64,000 nt of DNA from Agrococcus beijingensis (GTDB taxonomy: Bacteria; Actinomycetota; Actinomycetes; Actinomycetales; Microbacteriaceae). The stretch lies in NCBI RefSeq assembly GCF_030758955.1, contig NZ_CP132360.1, positions 15,467 through 79,466 of the forward strand. Reading direction: 5' to 3'. Below, one piece after another: positions 14,112 through 22,819 of this stretch (its first letter is position 1; every line of letters starts with the position of its first letter). Below the pieces are notes generated by a model, which saw only the letters and a program-made list of their open reading frames with translations, made no database searches and was not told where the DNA came from. The position numbers were made by a program, and so were the translations under genes.

Positions 14112-15269
14112 ATGAGCGACTGGAGCGAGATCGTCGGCCAGGCCGACGCGGTCGCGCAGCTGCGCCGCGCCGCCTCGGTCGAGGGCGAGGATGCCCGCGG
14201 CACCATGACGCACGCGTGGCTGCTGACCGGCCCGCCCGGCTCGGGCCGCTCGAACCTCGCCTACGTGTTCGCGAGCGCGCTGCTGTCGTCGCCGGCCGGC
14301 ATCGAGCCCGAGGTGGCGACGCTCGTCGAGGCGCGCACGCACCCGGATCTCGTGACCCTCTCGACCGAGGGCGTGCTCATCACCATCGCGCAGGCCCGCA
14401 CCGTCGTGCAGCGGGCGTCGCTCGCACCCTCGACCGCGCGCTACCGGGTCGTGGTCGTCGAGGACGCCGACCGGATGGCCGAGCGCACCTCGAACGCGCT
14501 GCTGAAGGCGCTCGAGGAGCCGCCGCCCGAGACGGTCTGGATCCTCTGCGCCCCCAGCGAGGCCGACCTGCTGCCGACGATCCGCTCGCGGGTGCGCACG
14601 GTCAACCTGCAGGTGCCCGACACCGCCGACGTGGCCCGGCTGCTCATGGAGCGCGACGGGGTGGATGCGGCGGTCGCCGAGCGCGCGGCGCGCGAGTCGC
14701 AGAGCCACATCGGCATGGCACGGCGGCTCGGCACCAGCGAGGAGGCACGGGCGCGCCGGGCCGAGACGCTGCAGATCGCCATGCGCGTGTCGACCTCGGC
14801 GTCGGCGGTGCTGGCTGCCGCGCGCTACGTCGAGATCGCGACCGCCGACGCCGAGGCGCTCTCGGCCGAGCGCGACGGCGCCGAGCGGGCGCAGGCGCTG
14901 CACCAGCTCGGCATCGAGCCCGGCGGCACGGTGCCGCCACAGCTGCGGAAGCAGATCAAGGAGCTCGAGGACGCCCAGAAGCAGCGCGCGAAGCGCGGCA
15001 TGCGCGACGGTGTCGACCGCATCCTCGTGGATCTGCTCTCGCTGTACCGCGACATCCTCATGACCCAGCTGGGCACCGGCCGCGAGCTCGTCAACGAGGC
15101 GATGCGCCCGACCGTGCAGGCCGCCGCCGACTACCTCGCGCGCGCCGCGGTGATCGAGGTGCTCGACCAGCTGCGGCTCGCGCGCGAGCGCATCGAGGCG
15201 AACGTGCCGCCGGTGCTGGCGCTCGAGGCGATGCTCGTGAGTGCCGCCCGGGCCGCCCAGCGGCGCTGA
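14112..15269 (+). CDS. holB: DNA polymerase III subunit delta'
   Basis: A 385-aa clamp-loader subunit. The AAA+ module has a modified P-loop (GPPGSGRS, Arg for the Lys), as usual for the non-hydrolysing delta' subunit, the sensor-type RVVVVEDADRMAERTSNALL, KALEEPP and the SRVRTV arginine-finger region. The four-cysteine zinc module seen in most delta' and gamma/tau subunits is absent: the stretch between ALLSSPAG and THPDL has no cysteine. ATG 14112 follows GGGGAG. The C-terminal helical collar is long and continues normally to the end. Confidence 0.93.
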   Translation: MSDWSEIVGQADAVAQLRRAASVEGEDARGTMTHAWLLTGPPGSGRSNLAYVFASALLSSPAGIEPEVATLVEARTHPDLVTLSTEGVLITIAQARTVVQRASLAPSTARYRVVVVEDADRMAERTSNALLKALEEPPPETVWILCAPSEADLLPTIRSRVRTVNLQVPDTADVARLLMERDGVDAAVAERAARESQSHIGMARRLGTSEEARARRAETLQIAMRVSTSASAVLAAARYVEIATADAEALSAERDGAERAQALHQLGIEPGGTVPPQLRKQIKELEDAQKQRAKRGMRDGVDRILVDLLSLYRDILMTQLGTGRELVNEAMRPTVQAAADYLARAAVIEVLDQLRLARERIEANVPPVLALEAMLVSAARAAQRR

Positions 15270-15317
15270 CCGCCGCCGCACGGCCGCCCGGCCGGGCCAA
15301 GGGATAGCCCGTGGCAA

Positions 15318-15323
15318 TATCCT
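15318..15323 (+). promoter_or_regulatory. -10 box of the lipoprotein peptidase gene (leaderless)
   Basis: TATCCT ends 7 bases before ATG 15330. There is no Shine-Dalgarno sequence, so the mRNA probably starts at the ATG. Confidence 0.55.
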
Positions 15324-15329
15324 GGCCGC

Positions 15330-16937
15330 ATGCTCCGCTCCCGCCGCGGCTTCGCCGCACTCGTCGCCGCCTCGGCGAGCCTGCTCCTGCTGACGGGCTG
15401 CGTGCTGCTGCCGCCCGCGCTGCCCTCGCCCGGGCAGCCCTCCGGCTCCTCCGGCTCCTCCGGCTCGCCCAGCGGCCCCGGCAGCGTGTCGGCGCCGGTA
15501 TGGAGCCCGACCGGGGAGGACGTGCCGGCCGACCTGGCGCCCTACTACGGCCAGAGCGTCGACTGGCAGGGGTGCGGCAGCAACTGGTGCGGCATGGTCA
15601 CGGCCCCCATGGACTGGTACGGCTCGGTCGACGACGACATCGAGGTGTCGGTGGTCGTGGCGCCCGCGACGGGTGACCGCCTCGGGGCGATCCTGTACAA
15701 CCCCGGCGGCCCGGGCGCATCCGGCGCCGACTACGTGCAGCAGTTCGCCGACTTCCTGGTCGCGCCCGAGGTGCGCGAGCGCTACGACCTCGTCGGCTTC
15801 GACCCCCGCGGCGTCGGCGGCTCGACCCCGATCTCGTGCTACGACGACCCGAAGGAGCTCTACGACTGGCTCTGGGAGCTGCCGCCGAGCCCGGCTCCCG
15901 AGCCGCTCAGCGACGAAGACCTGCAGCTGCAGCTCGAGGACGCCCAGTGGTTCGCCGACTCGTGCCTCGAGAACACCGGCCCGTTCCTGGAGTTCGTCGG
16001 CACCGAGCAGGTCGCCAGCGACATGGATCTCATCAGGGCGCTGCTCGGCGAGGAGAAGCTCGGCTACCTGGGCGTCTCCTACGGCACGCTCATCGGCTCG
16101 ACCTACGCCGACCTGTTCCCCGAGAACGTCGGCCGCATGGTGCTCGACGCGGCGGTCGCGCCCGATGCCACCGACGACGAGGGCACGCTCTTCCAGGCCT
16201 CGGGATTCGAGCTCGCCTACGGCAACTTCGTCGACGACTGCCTGCAGCAGCGCGGCTGCCCGTTCACGGGCTCGCGCGACGAGGCGATGCAGCAGACGGC
16301 CGCCCTGCTCGACGCGCTCGACGACGACCCGATCGAGGTCGCCGACGGCCGCGGCCTCGGCTCCGGCGCGCTGTTCGTGGCCATCGCGGCGAACCTCTAC
16401 AGCGACGCCCAGTGGTCGACGCTGCGCACCGTGCTGGCCGACGTCATGGCGGGTCGCGGCGAGAGCGCCTTCGCCCAGGCCGACGCCTACTACGGCGTGC
16501 GACCCGACGGCACCTTCGCCGACAACTCGCTCGAGGCCCTGATCGCCGTGAACTGCCTCGACGCGCCGGCGGTGACCGACTTCGACCAGGTGCGCGCCAA
16601 CGCGCAGGAGATCATGGCGGCCGCGCCCACGCTCGGCCCCGACTTCGTCGGGCTCAGCAGCTGCGCCGCCTGGCCGTTCGAGGCGACCCGCGAGCCGCAC
16701 GCGATCACCGCGCCGGGCGCCGATCCGATCATCGTCATCGGCGGCCTGAACGACCCGGCGACCCCCTACCAGCAGTCGGTCGAGCTGGCCGCGATGCTCG
16801 AGTCGGGCGTGCTCATCTCGGTCGACGCCGAGGGGCACAGCCAGTACAACGGCGTGAACCGGAACCGCTGCGTCGACGAGCCCGTCAACGAGTACTTCCT
16901 GACCGGGGTGGCGCCGACGGCCGACCTGACCTGCTGA
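15330..16937 (+). CDS. Alpha/beta-hydrolase lipoprotein, tripeptidyl-aminopeptidase type
   Basis: A 535-aa secreted, lipid-anchored hydrolase. The signal peptide ends in lipobox LLTGC (Cys24), followed by a Ser/Pro/Gly linker. The catalytic fold has the oxyanion segment YNPGGPGASG, DPRGVGGS, and the nucleophile Ser250 in GVSYG. The C-terminal TAP-like segment follows (ADPIIVIGGLNDPATPY with the acid, EGHSQYNG with the His). Homologues in Streptomyces release tripeptides or process peptides outside the cell; the substrate here is unknown. Six or so cysteines in the mature part suit disulphides. It ends 15 bases from the convergent phosphoketolase gene. Confidence 0.9.
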   Translation: MLRSRRGFAALVAASASLLLLTGCVLLPPALPSPGQPSGSSGSSGSPSGPGSVSAPVWSPTGEDVPADLAPYYGQSVDWQGCGSNWCGMVTAPMDWYGSVDDDIEVSVVVAPATGDRLGAILYNPGGPGASGADYVQQFADFLVAPEVRERYDLVGFDPRGVGGSTPISCYDDPKELYDWLWELPPSPAPEPLSDEDLQLQLEDAQWFADSCLENTGPFLEFVGTEQVASDMDLIRALLGEEKLGYLGVSYGTLIGSTYADLFPENVGRMVLDAAVAPDATDDEGTLFQASGFELAYGNFVDDCLQQRGCPFTGSRDEAMQQTAALLDALDDDPIEVADGRGLGSGALFVAIAANLYSDAQWSTLRTVLADVMAGRGESAFAQADAYYGVRPDGTFADNSLEALIAVNCLDAPAVTDFDQVRANAQEIMAAAPTLGPDFVGLSSCAAWPFEATREPHAITAPGADPIIVIGGLNDPATPYQQSVELAAMLESGVLISVDAEGHSQYNGVNRNRCVDEPVNEYFLTGVAPTADLTC

Positions 16938-16952
16938 GCCGCGCGGGCGGGA

Positions 16953-19373
16953 TCAGCCGCGGCCCACGTCGCTCGGCCAGCGCCAGTCGGCGACCTCCGG
17001 CATGTCGACGCCGTGCTCGCGCGTGTGCGCCCGAGCCCGGGCACGCGCATCCGCCAGATGCTCGAGCACGTCGGCATGTGCCTCGGCCATGCCGGGCACG
17101 CGCTCGATGACGTCCATCGCCAGCCGGTAGCGGTCGAGGTCGTTGAGCATGACCATGTCGAACGGTGTGGTCGTCGTGCCGCGCTCGAGGTAGCCGTGCA
17201 CGTGCAGCTGGTCGTGCCCCGCTCGCCTGTAGGTGAGCCGGTGGATGAGCCACGGATACCCGTGGTACGCGAACACGATCGGCTTGTCGCGCAGGAGGAT
17301 GCGGTCGAACTCGGCGTCCGGCAGGCCGTGCGGATGCTGCTCCTCGGTCTGCAGGCGCATCAGGTCGACGACGTTCACCACCCGCACCGTCAGGTCGGGC
17401 ACGAGCTCGCGCAGCAGCGCGGCGGCGGCCAGCACCTCGAGGGTCGGCACGTCCCCGGCGGCCGCCAGCACCGCATCCGGAGCCCGGTCGGCCGTCTCGT
17501 TGCCGGCCCACGGCAGGATGCCGAGGCCGCGCGTGCAGTGCTCGACGGCCTCCTCCATCGTCAGCCACTGCGGCTCGGCGTGCTTGCCGGCCACGACGAC
17601 GTTGATGTAGCCGGTGGAGCGCAGGCAGTGGTCGGCGGTCGACAGCAGCGTGTTCGCGTCGAAGGGCAGGTAGACGCGCATCACGTCGGCGCTCTTGTTG
17701 AGGGCGACGTCGATGAAGCCCGGGTCCTGGTGGCTGAAGCCGTTGTGATCCTGCCGCCACACGTGGCTCGAGAGCAGGTAGTTGAGGCTCGCGATGGGCT
17801 CGCGCCACGGCACGTGCAGCGCGGCCTCGAGCCACTTGGCGTGCTGGTTGAGCATCGAGTCGACGATGTGCGCGAACGCCTCGTAGGTGTTGAGCAGGCC
17901 GTGCCGGCCGGTGAGCAGGTAGCCCTCGAGCCAGCCCTGGCAGAGGTGCTCGCTCAGCACCTCCATCACGCGCCCCGTCGGCGCCAGGTGCTCGTCGCTC
18001 GGCAGCGTGACGCCGTTCCACTGCTTCTCGGTCGCCGCGTAGACGCCGGGGGCCAGGCGATTGGATGCGGTCTCATCGGGCCCGAAGACCCGGAACGTCT
18101 CCGGGTTGTCGCGGATGACCTCGGCGAGCCAGGCGCCGAGCACGCCGGTGGACTCCTCGTCGTCGGCGCCGCGGGCCGCGACGTCGACCTCGAAGGCGTG
18201 ATCGCGGAAGTCGGTCAGCCGGAGGTCGCGGCGCAGGAGGCCGCCGTTGGCGACCGGGATGGCGCTCATGCGGAGGTCGCCATCGGGCGCGTGGGTGGCG
18301 ACGATCGGTGCCGGGGCGCCGTGCTCGTCGAACAGCTCGTCGGGGCGGTACGAGCGCAGCCACTCCTCGAGCTGGCGCCGGTGCCCCTCGTCGTCGCGCA
18401 CGCCCGAGAGCGGCACCTGGTGCGCGCGCCAGGTGCCCTCGACCTGCTCGCCGTCCACGCGCTCCGGCCCGGTCCAGCCCTTCGGGCTGCGCAGCACGAT
18501 CATCGGCCAGGCGGGACGGGCGCCCTGGCGCCCCGCAGCCGCATCCGCCTTCGCATCCGCCTTGATCGTCGCGATGCGGTCGAGCGCGTCGTCGAGCGCG
18601 GCGGCGAAGCGCGCGTGCGACTCCTCGGTCGGCTCGCCCTCACCGACCGAGACGACGATGGGCTCGTGGCCGTAGCCGCGCATGAGCGCGACCAGCTCGG
18701 CCTCGGGGATGCGCGCGAGCACCGTCGGGTTCGCGATCTTGTAGCCGTTGAGGTGCAGGATCGGCAGCACGACGCCGTCGGCTTCGGGGTTGGCGAATTT
18801 GTTGCTGTGCCAGGCGGCCGCCAGCGGCCCCGTCTCGGCCTCGCCGTCGCCGATGACGCAGGCGACGAGCAGGTCGGGGTCGTCGAAGGCGGCGCCGTAG
18901 GCGTGCGCGAGCGAGTAGCCGAGCTCGCCGCCCTCGTTGATCGAGCCGGGCGTCTCGGGCGCGGCGTGGCTGGGGATGCCGCCGGGGAACGAGAACTGGC
19001 GGAAGAGGCGCTGCATGCCGCGCTCGTCGCGCGTGATCTCGGGGAAGCGCTCGGAGTAGGCGCCGTCGAGGTAGGCGGCGGCGACCACGCCAGGGCCGCC
19101 GTGCCCGGGGCCGGTGACGAAGAGCGCGCGCTGATCGCGCTCGCGGATCGCGCGGTTCAGGTGCGCCTGCACGAACGTGAGCCCCGGCGTGGTGCCCCAG
19201 TGGCCGAGCAGGCGCGACTTCAGGTGCTCGCGGGCGAGCGGCTCGCGCAGCAGCGGGTTGTCGAGCAGGTAGATCTGCCCGACGCTCAGGTAGTTCGCGG
19301 CCCGCCACCACGCGTCGACCTGCGCGAGGTCGTTCGCCGTCGGTGCGGACTGCCGGTGCTGCCACGTTGCCAT
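16953..19373 (-). CDS. xfp: Phosphoketolase (xylulose-5-P / fructose-6-P)
   Basis: An 806-aa thiamine-diphosphate enzyme splitting xylulose-5-phosphate (and/or fructose-6-phosphate) with phosphate to acetyl phosphate. Family landmarks: [31 protein letters not shown], the ThDP motif [27 protein letters not shown], and the C-terminal [11 protein letters not shown]...[10 protein letters not shown]. The start ATG 19373 (MATWQHRQ) is 7 bases after CAGGCT, a leaderless-type position; the frame extends 12 codons upstream without need. No acetate kinase or phosphotransacetylase gene is adjacent. It provides an alternative sugar-phosphate route to acetyl units. Confidence 0.96.
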   Translation of the reverse strand: MATWQHRQSAPTANDLAQVDAWWRAANYLSVGQIYLLDNPLLREPLAREHLKSRLLGHWGTTPGLTFVQAHLNRAIRERDQRALFVTGPGHGGPGVVAAAYLDGAYSERFPEITRDERGMQRLFRQFSFPGGIPSHAAPETPGSINEGGELGYSLAHAYGAAFDDPDLLVACVIGDGEAETGPLAAAWHSNKFANPEADGVVLPILHLNGYKIANPTVLARIPEAELVALMRGYGHEPIVVSVGEGEPTEESHARFAAALDDALDRIATIKADAKADAAAGRQGARPAWPMIVLRSPKGWTGPERVDGEQVEGTWRAHQVPLSGVRDDEGHRRQLEEWLRSYRPDELFDEHGAPAPIVATHAPDGDLRMSAIPVANGGLLRRDLRLTDFRDHAFEVDVAARGADDEESTGVLGAWLAEVIRDNPETFRVFGPDETASNRLAPGVYAATEKQWNGVTLPSDEHLAPTGRVMEVLSEHLCQGWLEGYLLTGRHGLLNTYEAFAHIVDSMLNQHAKWLEAALHVPWREPIASLNYLLSSHVWRQDHNGFSHQDPGFIDVALNKSADVMRVYLPFDANTLLSTADHCLRSTGYINVVVAGKHAEPQWLTMEEAVEHCTRGLGILPWAGNETADRAPDAVLAAAGDVPTLEVLAAAALLRELVPDLTVRVVNVVDLMRLQTEEQHPHGLPDAEFDRILLRDKPIVFAYHGYPWLIHRLTYRRAGHDQLHVHGYLERGTTTTPFDMVMLNDLDRYRLAMDVIERVPGMAEAHADVLEHLADARARARAHTREHGVDMPEVADWRWPSDVGRG

Positions 19374-19472
19374 GCCTTCGAGCCTGGTGGAGCGCATCCG
19401 CTCGGTCAAGGAACCGGCCCGGGACTCGGCCGAGCTCGTCGCGCGGGATCGTCGGTCGGCCGTGTCATGCGC

Positions 19473-19478
19473 TATGAT
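19473..19478 (+). promoter_or_regulatory. -10 box of the tRNA-Thr gene
   Basis: TATGAT lies 21 bases upstream of the mature 5' end. A convincing -35 is not visible. Confidence 0.45.
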
Positions 19479-19498
19479 CGTTGATCGTGCCTCGGCAC

Positions 19499-19574
19499 GC
19501 CGCCTTAGCTCAGTCGGCAGAGCGATTCACTCGTAATGAATAGGTCCGGAGTTCGATTCTCCGAGGCGGCACCA
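19499..19574 (+). tRNA. tRNA-Thr (anticodon CGT)
   Basis: Full cloverleaf: acceptor GCCGCCT/AGGCGGC, D-stem GCTC/GAGC with loop AGTCGGCA, anticodon stem ATTCA/TGAAT with loop CTCGTAA (CGT reads ACG), T-stem CGGAG/CTCCG with TTCGATT, discriminator A and encoded CCA. The ACG codon is heavily used in such high-GC genomes. Confidence 0.97.
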
Positions 19575-19582
19575 GCGCGCAG

Positions 19583-19602
19583 GGCCCCGCAGAAGCGGGG
19601 CC
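19583..19602 (+). terminator. Terminator after tRNA-Thr
   Basis: GGCCCCGC-AGAA-GCGGGGCC, an 8-bp perfect stem followed by TTCGTCGT, 8 bases after the CCA. Confidence 0.8.
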
Positions 19603-19625
19603 TTCGTCGTGTCTGCCGCTACCCG

Positions 19626-19793
19626 CTACTGGGCTGGTTCGGTAGAGGTGTCCGCCTGCATTCGGCGCTCGCGCCGGAGCCTGCCGAACGCGCCGACCAG
19701 CGCGCGCGCCGCGACGTCGCTCACGCCGTCGATCAGCAGCAGTGCGACCGTGCCGCCGACGATGAATGCGATCAGCACCAAGACCATCTCCAT
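19626..19793 (-). CDS. Possible 55-aa membrane protein
   Basis: An open frame from ATG 19793 to TAG 19626-19628 encodes a hydrophobic helix (MEMVLVLIAFIVGGTVALLL), a short linker and a basic segment (FGRLRRERR). That is the form of a one-pass membrane protein with a cytosolic basic tail. A GAGG sits 13 bases upstream, a little far. It lies alone between the tRNA terminator and the divergent pncA gene. No family is recognised; the membrane helix and lack of a competing gene make it plausible, not certain. Confidence 0.4.
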   Translation of the reverse strand: MEMVLVLIAFIVGGTVALLLIDGVSDVAARALVGAFGRLRRERRMQADTSTEPAQ

Positions 19794-19888
19794 GGCTACG
19801 ACTCATCCTCGATCGTCGACGTTCGCTCAGCATAGGTCGCGGCAGCGTCGCGCGACAGGGGCCCAGGCCGAGAATCCGCCCCGGCCGT

Positions 19889-19894
19889 TAGCCT
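19889..19894 (+). promoter_or_regulatory. -10 box of pncA (leaderless)
   Basis: TAGCCT ends 7 bases before ATG 19901. Confidence 0.55.
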
Positions 19895-19900
19895 GAGCGC

Positions 19901-20473
19901 ATGAACCGCGCACTCCTCATCGTCGACGTGCAGAACGACTTCACCGAGGGCGGCGCCCTCGGCACGCAGGGCGGTGCCGCCGCCGCCGCCGCGATCACCG
20001 AGCACCTCCGCACCCACGCCTACGACCTCGTCGCCGCCAGCCGCGACTGGCACGACGGCGAGAACGACAACGGCGGCCACTTCGCGAGCGGTGAGCCCGA
20101 CTTCGTCGACACCTGGCCCGCGCACTGCGTCGCCGGCACCGAAGGGGCCGAGTACCACCCGGCGCTCGACGTGCTGGCGATCGACGTGCACATCAAGAAG
20201 GGGCAGGGCAAGCCCGCCTACTCGGCGTTCGAGGGCACGACCGACGACGGCGAGACGCTCGACGAGGTGCTCGAGGAGCAGGGCATCGAGGCGCTCGACG
20301 TCGTCGGCATCGCCACCGACTACTGCGTCAAGGCATCCGCGCTCGACGCGGCGCTCGCGGGCCTCAAGGTGCGGGTGATCGACGGGCTGACGTCGGCCGT
20401 CTCGCCGGAGTCGCGCGCGACGGCGCTCGACGAGCTGCGCGACGCAGGCGTCGAGGTCGTCGCCACGGCGTGA
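19901..20473 (+). CDS. pncA: Nicotinamidase (isochorismatase family)
   Basis: A 190-aa cytosolic hydrolase converting nicotinamide to nicotinate for NAD salvage. The catalytic triad is visible: Asp9 (LIVDVQNDF), the Lys in HIKKGQG, and Cys in IATDYCVKAS. The metal-binding DWH...HF pair (SRDWHDGENDNGGHF) marks a PncA rather than a generic isochorismatase. Size is usual. Transcription is probably leaderless from TAGCCT. It stands alone; the next gene starts 50 bases downstream with its own promoter. Confidence 0.93.
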   Translation: MNRALLIVDVQNDFTEGGALGTQGGAAAAAAITEHLRTHAYDLVAASRDWHDGENDNGGHFASGEPDFVDTWPAHCVAGTEGAEYHPALDVLAIDVHIKKGQGKPAYSAFEGTTDDGETLDEVLEEQGIEALDVVGIATDYCVKASALDAALAGLKVRVIDGLTSAVSPESRATALDELRDAGVEVVATA

Positions 20474-20511
20474 ATATTTGCTTAGCCATCCATAAGTAGT
20501 TCGACAACATG

Positions 20512-20517
20512 TAGTCT
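20512..20517 (+). promoter_or_regulatory. -10 box of the MMPL gene (leaderless)
   Basis: TAGTCT ends 7 bases before ATG 20524. The 50-base gap before it is AT-richer than its surroundings. Confidence 0.55.
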
Positions 20518-20523
20518 GCCTGC

Positions 20524-22725
20524 ATGGCTTCCTCTCCGTCGCACGCCCGCACCGCACGCAGAGGCGTGCCCGTCTGGCTCCGGGTGCTCATCCCGGCCGT
20601 GCTGATCCTCGGCTGGCTCGCGGCGATGGGCCTCGGCGGCCCCACGTTCGGCCGCCTCTCGAGCGTCGTCTCGAACGACCAGACGAGCTTCCTGCCCTCC
20701 AGCGCCGAATCGACCGAGGTGCAGGCCGTGCTCACCGAGTTCCTCGGCGCCGACGAGATCCCGGCGATCGTCGTGGTGGCGGGGCAGGACGACCTCGACG
20801 CATCCGCCCTCACTGCCGTCGACGAGCTGCAGCAGGCGGTCGTCGACATCGAGGGCGTGGTCGAGTCGTCGCCGGTGATCCCCAGCGACGACGGGCAGGC
20901 GGCGCAGATCGTCGTGCTGCTCGACGCGAGCGGCTCCTCCGAGCAGCTCACCGACAGCGTCGAGGCGCTGCGCGCCGAGGTGGCGGATGCGGGCCTCGGC
21001 GAGGGCGTCGAGGTCGCGGTCACCGGGCCGGCCGGCTTCAGCGCCGACATCGGGGCGGCGTTCGCGGGCATCGACGGGATCCTGCTGCTGGTGGCGCTCG
21101 GCGCGGTCTTCGTGATCCTGGTGATCGTCTACCGCTCGCCGCTGCTGCCGGTGCTCGTGCTCCTCACCTCGGTCGCGGCGCTGTGCCTGGCGATCCTGGT
21201 GGTGTTCGGGCTCGCGCAGGCGGGCGTGCTGACGCTCAGCGGGCAGACGCAGGGCATCCTCTTCATCCTGGTGGTGGGTGCCGCCACCGACTACGCGCTG
21301 CTCTACACCGCGCGCTTCCGCGAGGCGCTCGGCGAGACCCGCTCGCGCTGGCAGGCCACGCTGCGGTCGCTGCGCGGCTCCGCCGAGCCGATCGTCGCCT
21401 CGGGCGGCACGGTGATCGCGGGCCTGCTGTGCCTGCTGCTGAGCGACCTGGTCTCGAACCAGCAGCTCGGCCCGGTCGCCGCGATCGGCATCGCGGCCTC
21501 GATCCTGGCCGGCCTGACGCTGCTGCCGGCGCTGCTGCTCGCCTTCGGCCGCGTCGCGTTCTGGCCGTTCGCGCCCACGCCCGAGCGCCCGCGCACGAAG
21601 CCCGCGGGCAAGGGCCTCTGGGGCGGCGTCGCCCGGCTCGTCGACCGGCGCACCCGCACGGTCTGGATCGCGACCGCGGTCGTGCTCGGCATCGGCGCCC
21701 TCGGCGTGACGCAGCTGCAGGCCGACGGCGTGCCCTCGAGCGAGTTCGTCGTCGGCGAGTCCGAGGCCCGCGACGGGCAGGCGCTGCTCTCGGCGCACTT
21801 CCCGGGCGGCTCCGGCTCGCCCACGCAGATCGTCGTGCCCGAGGCCGATCAGGACTCGGTGGCGGATGCGGTGGCGGGCATCGACGGCGTCGAGAGCGTC
21901 ACGGTCGTGAGCGAGGATTCCCCCTCCGGCACGATCCCCCTGCCGGTCGACCCCGCATCCCCGTTCGCCGCCGCGACCCCCACCGTCGTCGACGGCACCG
22001 TCCTGCTGCAGGCGACGCTTGCCGACGCGCCGGACAGCGACGCGGCGCAGGAGGCAGTGCGCGAGGTGCGCGACGGCGCCCACGCGGCATCGCCCGACGC
22101 AGCCGTCGGCGGCGCGACCGCGACCGCGATCGACACGAACGACGCATCCAGCCGTGACCGCGGCCTGATCATCCCGATCGTGCTCGCGGTGATCTCGCTG
22201 ATCCTGATGCTGCTGCTGCGCTCGATCGTGGCGGCGGTGCTGCTGCTGGCGACGACCGTGCTGTCGTACTACACGGCGCTCGGCGTCGGCGCGGTGCTGC
22301 TCGGCTGGCTCGGCATCCCGGCGATGGACCCCTCGGTGCCGCTGTTCGCGTTCGTCTTCCTGGTGGCGCTGGGCGTCGACTACAACATCTTCCTGATGAC
22401 GCGGGTGCGCGAGGAGGTCGGCCGGCTCGGCCATCGCGCGGGCGTGCTGAAGGGGCTGCGCGTGACCGGGGGCGTCATCACCTCGGCGGGCGTCGTGCTG
22501 GCGGCGACCTTCGCGGCGCTCGGGGTGATCCCGGTGCTGTTCCTGCTGCAGCTGGCGATCATCGTGGCGCTGGGCGTGCTCATCGACACGACGCTGGTGC
22601 GCTCGCTGCTGGTGCCGGCGCTCGCGCTCGAGATCGGTCCGAAGACGTGGTGGCCGTCGAAGCTGGCACGCGAGCGGTCGGATGCGGAGGAGCGCACGCC
22701 TGAGACGGCGCGCGTCGAGTCGTAG
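20524..22725 (+). CDS. MMPL/RND-family membrane transporter
   Basis: A 733-aa integral membrane protein with two repeated halves: one N-terminal helix, an extracytoplasmic domain, then five to six helices (from about residue 185 and again from about 540), as in actinobacterial MMPL proteins. Landmarks are VVGAATDYALLYTARFRE in the first half and the matching FLVALGVDYNIFLMTRVREE in the second, with the conserved Asp/Tyr pair of the proton relay. MMPL transporters export lipids, siderophores or drugs using the proton gradient; the substrate here is unknown. The C-terminal tail is short. No regulator gene is adjacent. Confidence 0.9.
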   Translation: MASSPSHARTARRGVPVWLRVLIPAVLILGWLAAMGLGGPTFGRLSSVVSNDQTSFLPSSAESTEVQAVLTEFLGADEIPAIVVVAGQDDLDASALTAVDELQQAVVDIEGVVESSPVIPSDDGQAAQIVVLLDASGSSEQLTDSVEALRAEVADAGLGEGVEVAVTGPAGFSADIGAAFAGIDGILLLVALGAVFVILVIVYRSPLLPVLVLLTSVAALCLAILVVFGLAQAGVLTLSGQTQGILFILVVGAATDYALLYTARFREALGETRSRWQATLRSLRGSAEPIVASGGTVIAGLLCLLLSDLVSNQQLGPVAAIGIAASILAGLTLLPALLLAFGRVAFWPFAPTPERPRTKPAGKGLWGGVARLVDRRTRTVWIATAVVLGIGALGVTQLQADGVPSSEFVVGESEARDGQALLSAHFPGGSGSPTQIVVPEADQDSVADAVAGIDGVESVTVVSEDSPSGTIPLPVDPASPFAAATPTVVDGTVLLQATLADAPDSDAAQEAVREVRDGAHAASPDAAVGGATATAIDTNDASSRDRGLIIPIVLAVISLILMLLLRSIVAAVLLLATTVLSYYTALGVGAVLLGWLGIPAMDPSVPLFAFVFLVALGVDYNIFLMTRVREEVGRLGHRAGVLKGLRVTGGVITSAGVVLAATFAALGVIPVLFLLQLAIIVALGVLIDTTLVRSLLVPALALEIGPKTWWPSKLARERSDAEERTPETARVES

Positions 22726-22779
22726 GCTGGGGGCAGACCCCGCGATCGGCGCGGCGACGCACTAGCGTCCGGCCGTGCG

Positions 22780-22793
22780 GATCGTATACGATC
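22780..22793. promoter_or_regulatory. Perfect 14-bp palindrome, operator of gabD
   Basis: GATCGTATACGATC ends 26 bases before the start codon and overlaps the likely -10 (TATACG). It resembles operators of FCD-type GntR regulators (core GTATAC). No GntR gene lies in the window. Confidence 0.65.
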
Positions 22794-22819
22794 AAGCCAC
22801 CCCGACGAAGGAGTCCTCC

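Noticed and set aside
20482..22434. Long antisense frame within the MMPL gene, and many similar long frames elsewhere
   Set aside because: High GC leaves long open shadow frames; these have Arg/His-rich composition, no motifs, and lie wholly on the opposite strand of clear genes.
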